Assembly (NCBI GenBank): GCA_947627055.1
Contig: CANQUS010000015.1
Coordinates: 1-41,457 of the forward strand
Direction: 5' to 3'
From: an uncultured Clostridia bacterium
GTDB taxonomy: Bacteria; Bacillota; Clostridia; Oscillospirales; Acutalibacteraceae
Length of the DNA stretch: 41,457 nucleotides
Under the pieces are notes generated by a model. The model made no database searches, was not told where the DNA came from, and saw nothing but the letters and a program-made list of their open reading frames with translations. The stretch's first letter is position 1. Every line of letters starts with the position of its first letter. Of this stretch, positions 14,767-23,100 are shown in pieces. Both the position numbers and the translations under genes were made by a program.

Positions 14767-16155
14767 TTATCCCTCTGTATGCGGTGCGGCGAAGCGGTCG
14801 GACAGTTCCTTATATTCTACCCGCTCATGAACAGCGTTGTATGCCGGGCGTATGATCTTGCTCTGATTGACAAGCTCCTCTATGCGGTGCGCACTCCAAC
14901 CGGATATTCTCGCGATAGCGAATATCGGGGTAAAGAGCTGCGGCGGCAGATCGAGCATACTGTACACAAATCCGCTGTAAAAGTCTACATTTGCGGAAAC
15001 GCCCTTGTAGATCCTCCTCTCCTCGGATATGATGAGCGGGGCGAGTCGTTCAACGTTTGAATACAGTTTAAATTCCTCAAGTCTGCCTTTTTCCTCCGAG
15101 AGCTTTTTGACAAATTGCTTCAGCACGCGCGCACGGGGGTCGGACAGTGAATATACAGCATGCCCCATACCGTAGATAAGTCCCGCTTTGTCAAACGCCT
15201 TCCCGTGAAGAAGCGCTCTCAGATAATCGGCGATGGCTTTCTCGTCATCGTAATCCTTGATATTGCGTTTCATATCCTCAAACATACGCACGACCTTGAT
15301 ATTAGCTCCGCCGTGCTTAGGACCCTTGAGTGAGCCGAGAGCCGCCGCAATAGCGGAATATGTATCAGTACCTGAGGAGGTCACAACGTGTGTAGTGAAT
15401 GTTGAATTGTTGCCTCCGCCATGCTCTGCGTGAAGCACAAGGCACATATCAAGCAGTTTTGCCTCGAGATGGGTATACTTTGAGTCAGGGCGGAGCATAT
15501 GTAGGATATTTTCTGCCGTCGAAAGCTCAGGCTTGGGGGCATGAATAATAAGGCTTTGACCATCATGATAATAGCTTGACGCCTTATAGCCGTAAACCGA
15601 AAGCTGAGGGAAAAGCGCAATAAGCTGTAAGCACTGACGAAGGACATTCGGTATTGAAGTATTGTCGGCATTCTCGTCGTATGAATACAGCGTGAGGACG
15701 CTTCTCGCAAGTGCGTTCATCATGTCGGGGCTTGGCGCCTTGAGGATAACATCACGGACAAACGAGGTCGGCAGGCTTCTGTATGAGCCTAGGAGCTTAT
15801 TAAAGCTCTTCAATTCCTCCTCGTCAGGCAATTCGCCGAACAGCAGCAGGTAGGTCACTTCCTCAAAGCCAAAACGACCGTCACGGATAAAGCCGCTGAC
15901 GATATCCTCGACATCTATACCGCGGTAGTAAAGCTTTCCGTCGCACGGAACAGTCTGACCGTCTATAACACATGAGGAGCAAACCTCAGAAATTTCCGTA
16001 AGACCCGCAACAACACCCTTGCCGTTGATATCGCGCAGTCCGCGCTTGACCTCATGCTTTGTATACAACGCCGGGTCAATGCTGTCGCATTTCAGGCATT
16101 TTTGGCTTAAAGCCAAAACCTCCGGAGTTATCTTGCTGAAATCTTCTGTTTTCAT
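14767..16155 (-). CDS. gltA: citrate synthase
   Basis: 462 residues, the long form of citrate/2-methylcitrate synthase common in Clostridia. It condenses oxaloacetate and acetyl-CoA to citrate. The active-site residues are present: His245 in LHAEHGGGNNSTF, His332 in GMGHAVYSLSDPRAR and Asp391 in NVDFYSGFVYSML. GSLKGPKHGGAN (about 274-284) is the conserved CoA-side loop. In an anaerobe this probably serves glutamate synthesis through a partial TCA path; no aconitase or isocitrate dehydrogenase gene is in the window. It has its own promoter (16228-16256). Confidence 0.96.
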   Translation of the reverse strand: MKTEDFSKITPEVLALSQKCLKCDSIDPALYTKHEVKRGLRDINGKGVVAGLTEISEVCSSCVIDGQTVPCDGKLYYRGIDVEDIVSGFIRDGRFGFEEVTYLLLFGELPDEEELKSFNKLLGSYRSLPTSFVRDVILKAPSPDMMNALARSVLTLYSYDENADNTSIPNVLRQCLQLIALFPQLSVYGYKASSYYHDGQSLIIHAPKPELSTAENILHMLRPDSKYTHLEAKLLDMCLVLHAEHGGGNNSTFTTHVVTSSGTDTYSAIAAALGSLKGPKHGGANIKVVRMFEDMKRNIKDYDDEKAIADYLRALLHGKAFDKAGLIYGMGHAVYSLSDPRARVLKQFVKKLSEEKGRLEEFKLYSNVERLAPLIISEERRIYKGVSANVDFYSGFVYSMLDLPPQLFTPIFAIARISGWSAHRIEELVNQSKIIRPAYNAVHERVEYKELSDRFAAPHTEG

Positions 16156-16227
16156 CGATCGCGCCCCTCTCTGTACATTTTTCTTTACGTTTAAAATAGT
16201 GCGTAATTTGTGGGATATATTTTATTT

Positions 16228-16256
16228 ATTATAGCATGAAAAAAAATAAATTTCAA
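16228..16256 (-). promoter_or_regulatory. promoter of citrate synthase
   Basis: On the minus strand: TTGAAA (16251-16256), 17 nt, TATAAT (16228-16233). This gives a leader of about 65 nt. Confidence 0.8.
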
Positions 16257-16365
16257 GTGTGCGTGAATGTGCGGTTCTGCTTCAAAAATTGTAACAGGTT
16301 TGGAAAGGTGAGTGAAAAAACACGGAAAAATTGTCCATTTTAGATAAAAGCAAGCCCGCAAGACG

Positions 16366-17076
16366 CTAGATGTGCATTCTTTTTTTGATTGCGGCTTTCA
16401 GATTGGCGAGACGGGAGATTATAAGGAAAATAAACGACAGCGCGGTGCAGGCTATTATTGACGGCAGCGACCAGTATAATAAAGCCTCTCTACCTATAAA
16501 TAAATTTATTAAAATTTCCGCCTCGGTCACAAAAACCCCCACGAGAAATATGATCAGCGCGATAATAGTTAACGGCTTGACGTTTGTATATTTTATAAGT
16601 ATAGCAACAAATGTAAATGCAAATATGATAAAACAAGTGATCGGCAGAGATAGACGCTCGAACCAATTGATCTGCGGCGTAGTGATTTTATTTATTAAAT
16701 AAAAAAATATGAGCAAGGCAAAAAAGTCGACCCACGCCGACTTTAAAGCAGTATCGTGGTGCATCATCATTGGCGGTACTATCAGGACCCAGCCCAGCCC
16801 TATTCCTAATATGGCATAAAGCGACCATGAGATATTTCCCGTCACAAGATGATCGCAAAGCGGACATATTATCATGGGCACCAAGAGGATTATACTTATA
16901 AGAAACGCTGTCGTGCGCTTTATTTTTCGCTCGACGAGAAGTTCACTCTCACTAGGATACGGAGGAAGCTCCGATTTTTTGTCGTCGATATTCGGATTTA
17001 TTACGGGAGTTGAACAAAGCGGACAGCGCCTTTCGTTCGAGTTAAGTTCCACTCCGCAGTTTACGCAATATGACAT
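16366..17076 (-). CDS. zinc-ribbon multi-pass membrane protein (DUF6320-like)
   Basis: 236 residues. The N terminus is a zinc ribbon (CVNCGVELNSNERRCPLCSTP, four Cys). A hydrophilic linker is followed from about residue 50 by about six membrane segments. It is the last gene of a tight trio with an acyltransferase-like protein (27 nt gap) and an alpha/beta hydrolase; I recall the same three families occurring together in other Firmicutes. The start is at 17076 because AGGTGGTG lies 6 nt before this ATG; the GTG at 17088 lies inside that ribosome site. The function is unknown; it may be the membrane anchor or transporter of the module. Confidence 0.7.
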   Translation of the reverse strand: MSYCVNCGVELNSNERRCPLCSTPVINPNIDDKKSELPPYPSESELLVERKIKRTTAFLISIILLVPMIICPLCDHLVTGNISWSLYAILGIGLGWVLIVPPMMMHHDTALKSAWVDFFALLIFFYLINKITTPQINWFERLSLPITCFIIFAFTFVAILIKYTNVKPLTIIALIIFLVGVFVTEAEILINLFIGREALLYWSLPSIIACTALSFIFLIISRLANLKAAIKKRMHI

Positions 17077-17103
17077 AAACATCACCACCTATTTTGCAGT
17101 TTA

Positions 17104-18390
17104 TCAGCCGTTTAAAAATAAATTGCTCTCTATCTTAACATGAATACCCGTTTTTACGAGCGAGGTGAAAAATTTACGCTCAACGTCCTTCTCAACGATG
17201 CCACTGCTCCATGATATGCACAGCTTGTCGCCAAAGCTTGCGGCGGCGACACTCGGCATTCCACGCTTAAAGCGTCCGAACACAAAGTCGAATCTATCAA
17301 TATATCGCTCCATTTCGGCAGGGACCTTTACCATGCCGAGATTTGAAAAGGTCGAGGACACGAGATTCTCACCGTACATATTGAACGCTGCACGCATAAC
17401 AATATTTTTGATAAAAAGAGGTGTAATGCGCTTAAAGAGATCCATTTCATCGCTCAAGTTCTTACATAGTATCGCGTTAAGGTACTTCTCTTTGTTGTTC
17501 ATCTTCATAAAGTGGTGAACGTCCTCTACGATCTCCGATAAAGTAAATTCGCCGTAGCGCGGCTCTATACCCGGATTTATATACAGCGCGAAGTTTCGGA
17601 GCGTCTTGCTCGGATAGATCTTGCGCAGGTTTATCGGAACGCTGATTTTCACGGGCTTTTCTATTCGCACGCGGCTCTCATTCTGGCACTGCATGAACGA
17701 ATATATCATCAGCGCCGTTATAAACTCCGTTACCGTAACACCGTATGACCTTGAAACAGCGTGGACTCTCTCAGCAGACATAACTCCTGTCACAATGCTG
17801 ATGTCGTGCGGCTTGAGCTTTGTCCCCCTGAAGTGATAGCCTCGAAGCTCCTTGCGGCTTTTGACGGTCTTAAACCTTGCGTAACGCTTGAACGCATCCT
17901 CCATTTCCTCATCCGAGGGCTTTTCATCTAAGCTGACAATACCGTCCGTGGCAGGAATATTGACGCCGTATTTCAGGGATATATACCTCGCGGTAAGTGA
18001 CTTGAGAATATTCATAGCGCCTGTTCCGTCCGTCAAAACATGAAAGACCTCGAGCGCGATTCGATTCTCATAAACCCGGATACGATACGGCTTCTCGTTA
18101 TTATGCCTGCCGCCGAACCGCGCGCACGGATTGCGGACATCGTTCGTCACCTCTACGGGATTTCCGCTGTCCTCAAAATAATACCAGAAAAATCCCCTGT
18201 GAAGCTCCAGACGCAGACTCACAAGCCTTTCCGCAGTATCCGTGAGAGCTTTCTTTAAAACCTCTATGTCAACTCTTTCCTTGAGCGTAACTGAAACGCG
18301 GAAATTGCCCGACCATTTCATCGTCCTTACGGCGGGATATATTTTCGCGGCATTATCAAGACGATACCAAGCCCTTTTTGTATCCGCCAT
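17104..18390 (-). CDS. condensation-domain-like acyltransferase (alcohol acetyltransferase family)
   Basis: 428 residues of the chloramphenicol-acetyltransferase/condensation superfamily. The catalytic motif HxxxDG is FHVLTDGTG (His117, Asp121). The second half shows the usual bridging parts: KISVPINLRKIYPSKTLRNF around residue 250 and the late STFSNLGMVKVP, equivalent to the structural DFGWG-like region. The family is often annotated as alcohol acetyltransferase, and members join an acyl group to an alcohol or amine. The start is 4 nt after the stop of the hydrolase gene, so the two are surely co-translated. No carrier-protein domain is attached. The substrate is not known. Confidence 0.8.
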   Translation of the reverse strand: MADTKRAWYRLDNAAKIYPAVRTMKWSGNFRVSVTLKERVDIEVLKKALTDTAERLVSLRLELHRGFFWYYFEDSGNPVEVTNDVRNPCARFGGRHNNEKPYRIRVYENRIALEVFHVLTDGTGAMNILKSLTARYISLKYGVNIPATDGIVSLDEKPSDEEMEDAFKRYARFKTVKSRKELRGYHFRGTKLKPHDISIVTGVMSAERVHAVSRSYGVTVTEFITALMIYSFMQCQNESRVRIEKPVKISVPINLRKIYPSKTLRNFALYINPGIEPRYGEFTLSEIVEDVHHFMKMNNKEKYLNAILCKNLSDEMDLFKRITPLFIKNIVMRAAFNMYGENLVSSTFSNLGMVKVPAEMERYIDRFDFVFGRFKRGMPSVAAASFGDKLCISWSSGIVEKDVERKFFTSLVKTGIHVKIESNLFLNG

Positions 18391-18394
18391 TATA

Positions 18395-19273
18395 CTACAT
18401 CCTTTTGCTTATAAATTCATCAATTGCCGCCAACGCCTTATCCGTCTCATCTATCTGCCATATATGAAAAACGTGCCACATTTCAGAATAAATTTCAAGC
18501 TCGCACTCAGCTCCGCCGATCCTTATAGCGTCGCATAGCATATACGAATCGTCAAGAAGAACTTCGTGACTTCCCGCCTGTATCAATGTCGGCGGAAAAC
18601 GCTTGTCATAGCTCGCATAAGCGGGCGAGATATAAGGATTGAGAGGCGAGTCATCTCCGATATACGAATCGGCAAGCCTTTTCAAATATTTTCCGCGGAG
18701 GAGCGGCTCGTTGTCCTCGTTTGTCAGGTAGGTATGCCCCGTTGTCGTCAAATCGCACCACGGGGAAATAACAACAAGGCACTTAGGCGTTTCCATGCCC
18801 TCGTCGATCAGCCTGAGAATATTCGACACCGCAAGTCCTCCGCCTGCCGATTCACCGAACGCTATAATATTATCGGCGGTATATCCGAGGCTTAACAGGT
18901 ATTCGTAAGCGGCACGCGCGTCATTAAACGCGGCTGGGAACGGGTACTCGGGAGCAAGGCGGTACTCGAACGAGAACGCCCTTATCCCCGTCCTTTCAGC
19001 GATCGGCGCGATGAGCGCTCGCGACGAGATAAGGTCGCCCATACCGTAGCCGCCCCCGTGTGTGTAGAAAATGACCTTGCCGTCCTGTTCATCAGGAGGA
19101 ATGACCCACTCGGCTTTCAGAGGGAAATCCTGTACAGTCTCATAGCAAACATCGGGAGGCAGGGGCTTCAGTTTAAAGAACTTAGTTTGATACGACCTCT
19201 GCTCTGTCAGTGGTATTCTGTTTAATATCGGCTGTGCCGTTTTCAAAAACTGTTTTAGAGCGTTAGTTTTCAT
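18395..19273 (-). CDS. alpha/beta hydrolase (HSL/esterase type)
   Basis: 292 residues of the hormone-sensitive-lipase-like esterase family. The oxyanion motif is THGGGYGMGD (71-80), the nucleophile is Ser142 in GESAGG, and His267 in MWHVFH is the catalytic base. The acid loop reads AGSHEVLLDDS: His236 stands where most members have Asp, with Glu237 next, so the acid is uncertain. The frame is open upstream to 19441, but GGGAG lies 9 nt before the ATG at 19273 and the first esterase residues fit this start. It is the first gene of the trio with the acyltransferase and zinc-ribbon protein. There is no signal peptide, so it is cytoplasmic. Confidence 0.88.
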   Translation of the reverse strand: MKTNALKQFLKTAQPILNRIPLTEQRSYQTKFFKLKPLPPDVCYETVQDFPLKAEWVIPPDEQDGKVIFYTHGGGYGMGDLISSRALIAPIAERTGIRAFSFEYRLAPEYPFPAAFNDARAAYEYLLSLGYTADNIIAFGESAGGGLAVSNILRLIDEGMETPKCLVVISPWCDLTTTGHTYLTNEDNEPLLRGKYLKRLADSYIGDDSPLNPYISPAYASYDKRFPPTLIQAGSHEVLLDDSYMLCDAIRIGGAECELEIYSEMWHVFHIWQIDETDKALAAIDEFISKRM

Positions 19274-19349
19274 AGTCATTTTCTCCCGGTGAAATAATAT
19301 TAAAGCCAAATTTGACCTTTGCACTGTCATATTTGTATGTATAACAAAT

Positions 19350-20522
19350 CTATGAATTGATGACATCAAGGATATGACTGTTAAGTGTTGCTTTAAAATC
19401 ATAGTCTGTGCTTGACAAATCTGACTGGCATTCATTAACAAACAAAAAAACAGGCGTTATGTCGTTATCGGGTAATAATATAGACTTCAAAGCATTCTCA
19501 AATTTTAGTTTTATCCCGTATTTTTCAAAAAATGATGATATTGCTTCTTCAAAATTATCATAAAGCGCAGTATTTTTATCATAACTCTCGGAATAATACA
19601 GCCGTGAACTTATACACGCACCGTCTTTAAAATCATATCCATGATATGTAAAATCTGAACTTCCCGGAGAATCCTGTACAAAAGAAGCCGCATATCTGAA
19701 CGAGCCTCCGACATACTCAAGCAGCCAGTATGAACAGCAAGAGCCGTTCGCAAAAATATAGACCTCTGAGCGTTCTTCACACATAATATATTTCTTGTCC
19801 TGCACTGTCACAAGGTTCAATGCGACTACTTCCTTCCATGAAATATTACTTGCGAAGCTAAACTCTCTTTTGTTTGTTTCTATATATTCGGATTCAATAT
19901 ACGCTCCTAATGTAAAGGAATCTGATAGTTTAACATTTCCGTCCTCTATCTCATACATATTTAAAATAATATGATTCCTTTCACCGCCGCCTGTTATATT
20001 GTTGCTGCCGTCTGTACTTTTTTCGGAAATACATACTAACATTTCTTCAGAACCGTCTGAATCAAAATCCTCGATATTCGCGCTCATAACTCCGTCAGGT
20101 TCGAACCAGCTATCATACACCTCAGTTATAGTTCCGCTTTGCTCAGCTTTAAAGATCCCATAGGTTGAAGTAAGCTCGGACAGCTTTTCGGTAAAAAGCG
20201 CTTGAGCGTCTGTTTCCGTGCTATTTTTAGAAAGCTCCTGTTGAGATGCTTCAATTTTACTATCATCAGCTTCATTAACAGCGGAAGTATTGGCGACAGT
20301 AACTTTATCGGATGAATCCTGTTTAAATATCGACGACACTAAAAAAATACATAAAAGGAGTGATACGATAACAACCGAAATAACCGCGATAATTATCTTG
20401 CTCTTATTCTTTCCGCTCGTCAATAAATCAGAACCAATATCGTTTATATTTGACCTATACCCGCAATATGCGCAAAATTGTTCATTTTCTTTAATTTCAT
20501 TTTTGCATTTCGGACAGTACAT
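19350..20522 (-). CDS. zinc-ribbon single-pass membrane protein with extracellular domain
   Basis: 390 residues. An N-terminal zinc ribbon (MYCPKCKNEIKENEQFCAYC) is followed by one membrane segment at about residues 42-65 (KIIIAVISVVIVSLLLCIFL) and a Ser/Asp-rich linker. The large external domain contains ANIEDFDSDGSEEMLVCIS, a calcium-loop-like DxDxDGxEE motif of the VCBS/FG-GAP kind. The topology (zinc ribbon inside, sensor-like domain outside) is common in gut Clostridia. The start is at 20522 because GGAGG lies 8 nt upstream; the longer frame has no such site. It is 76 nt ahead of the hydrolase gene. Function unknown. Confidence 0.75.
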   Translation of the reverse strand: MYCPKCKNEIKENEQFCAYCGYRSNINDIGSDLLTSGKNKSKIIIAVISVVIVSLLLCIFLVSSIFKQDSSDKVTVANTSAVNEADDSKIEASQQELSKNSTETDAQALFTEKLSELTSTYGIFKAEQSGTITEVYDSWFEPDGVMSANIEDFDSDGSEEMLVCISEKSTDGSNNITGGGERNHIILNMYEIEDGNVKLSDSFTLGAYIESEYIETNKREFSFASNISWKEVVALNLVTVQDKKYIMCEERSEVYIFANGSCCSYWLLEYVGGSFRYAASFVQDSPGSSDFTYHGYDFKDGACISSRLYYSESYDKNTALYDNFEEAISSFFEKYGIKLKFENALKSILLPDNDITPVFLFVNECQSDLSSTDYDFKATLNSHILDVINS

Positions 20523-20585
20523 ATTGCAACCTCCAAATTTTTCATTAAAAAGCTGTATTACATCAGGAAAGAGAGAAAACAGATA

Positions 20586-20629
20586 AATTACCGCTGAGTC
20601 ACCATGAAAACGGTAATACAGCGGTAATT
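20586..20629 (-). terminator. strong hairpin between the ABC operon and the zinc-ribbon gene
   Basis: AATTACCGCTG pairs perfectly with CAGCGGTAATT (11 bp). A smaller ACC/GGT pair lies inside the 22-nt loop. The bases after it on the minus strand (TATCTGTTTT) are only moderately T-rich. It could end the GldA/F/G-like operon or act in the leader of the zinc-ribbon gene. Confidence 0.5.
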
Positions 20630-20723
20630 GACACGACAGCTTATTGATAAATCGTCCGCACGCGAACGCCGACCTCACTATCAGCTTCGTATGCGGCAGC
20701 GGACCGCCGCGCGTTTCGCCCCT

Positions 20724-22358
20724 TTACCTGTTGCGGCGCTTGAAAAATACTATGACACCCGCGCATACAACCGCGAGGGGAACAGCGACATAGAAAATCA
20801 GACCGATAACCGAGGCGGTCGAGTTATCTATCGTAACATCATATTGGGTAAGCTCCTTGTCCTCTGCTACTATCGTCTGCTCGAGCCTGCCGCAGACCTC
20901 GCTCATCATAGCGAGAATGTACTTTGCATCGCTGTAGCTTGATGCAAGTATCGTCTTTTCAAACATTGTTGACGAGCCAAACACGAAAACGGTTGACATC
21001 TTGTCCTCGCTGCTGTCGTCCTCGGCAGCAATTCCGTTTACGCCGTAGCCCGCAACTACTATGTTGCCCTTGGCATTTCCCGTAAAGTCGTAGCTGTCGT
21101 CCGCGTCACTCGGGCAAATACCCGATGTAGATGAGTATTGCAGCAGCGACTGCGTATTCATTTCTGCGTTAAGGTTGACCGGACGCGCATATGAGCATAT
21201 GACGGGCGCGGAGTTTTCCTCAAAGTCCGATGTAAAGGCGTCGCTGCCGAGGTAGCAGAGTACACCGTCATACATATTGTTCCCGTAAACCGAGCTTGAT
21301 TCAAGCTCGTACGCGAGACCGTCTCCGACCGTTATTCCCCATTCGGAGAGGATAGCGTCGAGGTTCGGGGTTTTGACAGTCTTTGCACTCGGAACATAGA
21401 GCATACTTTTCCCGTATTCTTTGCCGTTCGTCAGATATGTGAGGATCTTATTCGCTGCGTTGACAGTGCAGTCCTTTTCAGGCGTCATGATAATAAGGAA
21501 ATCTGTATCCGCCGGAATATCCTCACTCTCGAGCTTTATTTCGGTTATAACATAGTTGTTTTGTTCAAGGAGATTTTTGAAGTAGCTGAAATCCTCTGTC
21601 GAGTTATCCTCTACAAGCGTTACATTTGTGGTTTCCTCACTTGTTACAGCGAGTATCGCGCCGTCAAAGGCTTCCTCCGCTCTCGATGAGGCAATGTAGC
21701 TGTATGTGTCGTAGTAGCTCTCGACATTGAACAGATCATAATCGTCAAGCACACGGTATTTGTCTCCGCACGAAACAATTATATTATCCGAGTTGAGCGA
21801 TTCGTCCTTATACTTGTTTACATAGTTAGGGTTATCTACTATGCTTATATATTCCGCGCGTATAAGGCTGTTGTACTTTCCGTATTCCTCGGCTATCGAC
21901 ATTACCTGAGAATAATATGTGTTTGTGTTTCCCTTGGAGCGGTATGACTGCTTATCGCTGAGGAATGTTATTTTAAGCTCCTTTTTAACGTTTTTAGCGA
22001 GGTTTATAGATGTTTCGGACAGATTGAACGCACCGGAGCTTGTGAGGTCAAGACTCATTCCCGCAACCTTATCCGACATGACGGAGAACACAACATTCAG
22101 AAGAACCGTTGCTATCAGGACTATTGCGGTGATAACTACCGCGCCGACCGTATGATTAAACCTAGCCTTTGACATCTTCCTGCGAGGCCCTCCTTCGGGC
22201 TTTTTCGAGGAACTTTTTTCCTTACGCTCAGACTTTTTTTTCGGCTTGTCAGATTTTTTATCATTGTCCCCGTCCTGAGCTTCCTCGGCTTTGCTTGTAT
22301 CCTCGACTATGCTTGCGTCTATATCGGTGTTCTTTTTATTTTCGTCGTTATTATTCAT
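20724..22358 (-). CDS. GldG-like ABC transporter auxiliary protein
   Basis: 544 residues. A charged cytoplasmic N terminus (about residues 1-68, rich in Lys, Asp and Ser) is followed by one membrane segment near residues 70-95. A large extracytoplasmic domain (ITFLSDKQSYRSKGNTNTYY..., and FLIIMTPEKDCTV...) is of the ABC_transp_aux/GldG type. A second membrane segment (IGLIFYVAVPLAVVCAGVIV) and a short RRNR tail close the protein. It is the third gene after an ATPase and an ABC-2 permease, the GldA-F-G order. In Bacteroidetes this set supports gliding; in Firmicutes its role is unknown, so I do not infer motility. GGAAAGG precedes the start. Confidence 0.85.
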   Translation of the reverse strand: MNNNDENKKNTDIDASIVEDTSKAEEAQDGDNDKKSDKPKKKSERKEKSSSKKPEGGPRRKMSKARFNHTVGAVVITAIVLIATVLLNVVFSVMSDKVAGMSLDLTSSGAFNLSETSINLAKNVKKELKITFLSDKQSYRSKGNTNTYYSQVMSIAEEYGKYNSLIRAEYISIVDNPNYVNKYKDESLNSDNIIVSCGDKYRVLDDYDLFNVESYYDTYSYIASSRAEEAFDGAILAVTSEETTNVTLVEDNSTEDFSYFKNLLEQNNYVITEIKLESEDIPADTDFLIIMTPEKDCTVNAANKILTYLTNGKEYGKSMLYVPSAKTVKTPNLDAILSEWGITVGDGLAYELESSSVYGNNMYDGVLCYLGSDAFTSDFEENSAPVICSYARPVNLNAEMNTQSLLQYSSTSGICPSDADDSYDFTGNAKGNIVVAGYGVNGIAAEDDSSEDKMSTVFVFGSSTMFEKTILASSYSDAKYILAMMSEVCGRLEQTIVAEDKELTQYDVTIDNSTASVIGLIFYVAVPLAVVCAGVIVFFKRRNR

Positions 22359-22395
22359 AGCTTGATCAACCTTTCCGATGTAATAAGCGGCTCTA

Positions 22396-23100
22396 TCAGC
22401 ACCAACGGCGCTTGTCTATGACTCTTACCGTAAGGAACAAAAACAGTGCGGTAATACTCAGATAAAATACCATATCGGCAAAGTTTATAATTCCAAGCGC
22501 AAAGTTGTTGTATTTTGTTCTGAACGAAAGGGCGAGCAACAGATTTTTGACAAAATCGTTTGATACTGTCGAGGCAAAGGAGTCTAAAATATTTATTACA
22601 AACTCTATCGCAAAGGTCGAGAGTGCGGCAACAGCCTGACTCTCGGTCAATGATGAAATAAAAATACCTATCGAGATGAGAGAGCTTCCCAGCAGGAACA
22701 AGCCCAATATATTTGCCGTTATTACGCTTATAGAGGGTGTCGCGATAAACGCGAGGACTATCGCGAAAACCATGAATATAGAAAGGCATATAGCAAAAAT
22801 AGCTATCGCGGACAAATATTTGCCGATAACTATCCTTGTTATGCTTATAGGAGATGTCAGGAGAGCCTGATCGGTCCTTTGCCTGCGCTCCTCGCTCAAC
22901 AGCTTCATAGTAAAGAGCGGTATTATGAACATTACAACAAGGAACATGGACTGGAAAACGTAATACATATCCGAGGTCTTTGTATACAGGCACGTTGTAT
23001 AAAAGTAAAGCCCGCTGAAAAAGAAAAATACCGCCATTGTTATGTATCCGATCGGTGAATTAAAATAGGACGAAAAATCTCTTTTAAAAATTGCTCCCAT
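22396..23100 (-). CDS. ABC-2 type permease (GldF-like)
   Basis: 234 residues with six predicted membrane segments. The N terminus MGAIFKRDFSSYFNSPIGYI matches the small permeases of GldF/NosY type, including the SPIGYI motif. KLLSEERRQRTDQALLTSPISITRIVIGKY is the cytoplasmic coupling helix region. The start codon overlaps the stop of the ATPase gene by 1 nt, so translation is coupled. It pairs with the ATPase upstream and the GldG-like protein downstream. Confidence 0.9.
   Translation of the reverse strand: MGAIFKRDFSSYFNSPIGYITMAVFFFFSGLYFYTTCLYTKTSDMYYVFQSMFLVVMFIIPLFTMKLLSEERRQRTDQALLTSPISITRIVIGKYLSAIAIFAICLSIFMVFAIVLAFIATPSISVITANILGLFLLGSSLISIGIFISSLTESQAVAALSTFAIEFVINILDSFASTVSNDFVKNLLLALSFRTKYNNFALGIINFADMVFYLSITALFLFLTVRVIDKRRWC

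Noticed and set aside
22355-22993. 212-residue minus-strand frame
   Set aside because: Same-strand out-of-frame shadow of the GldF-like permease gene.
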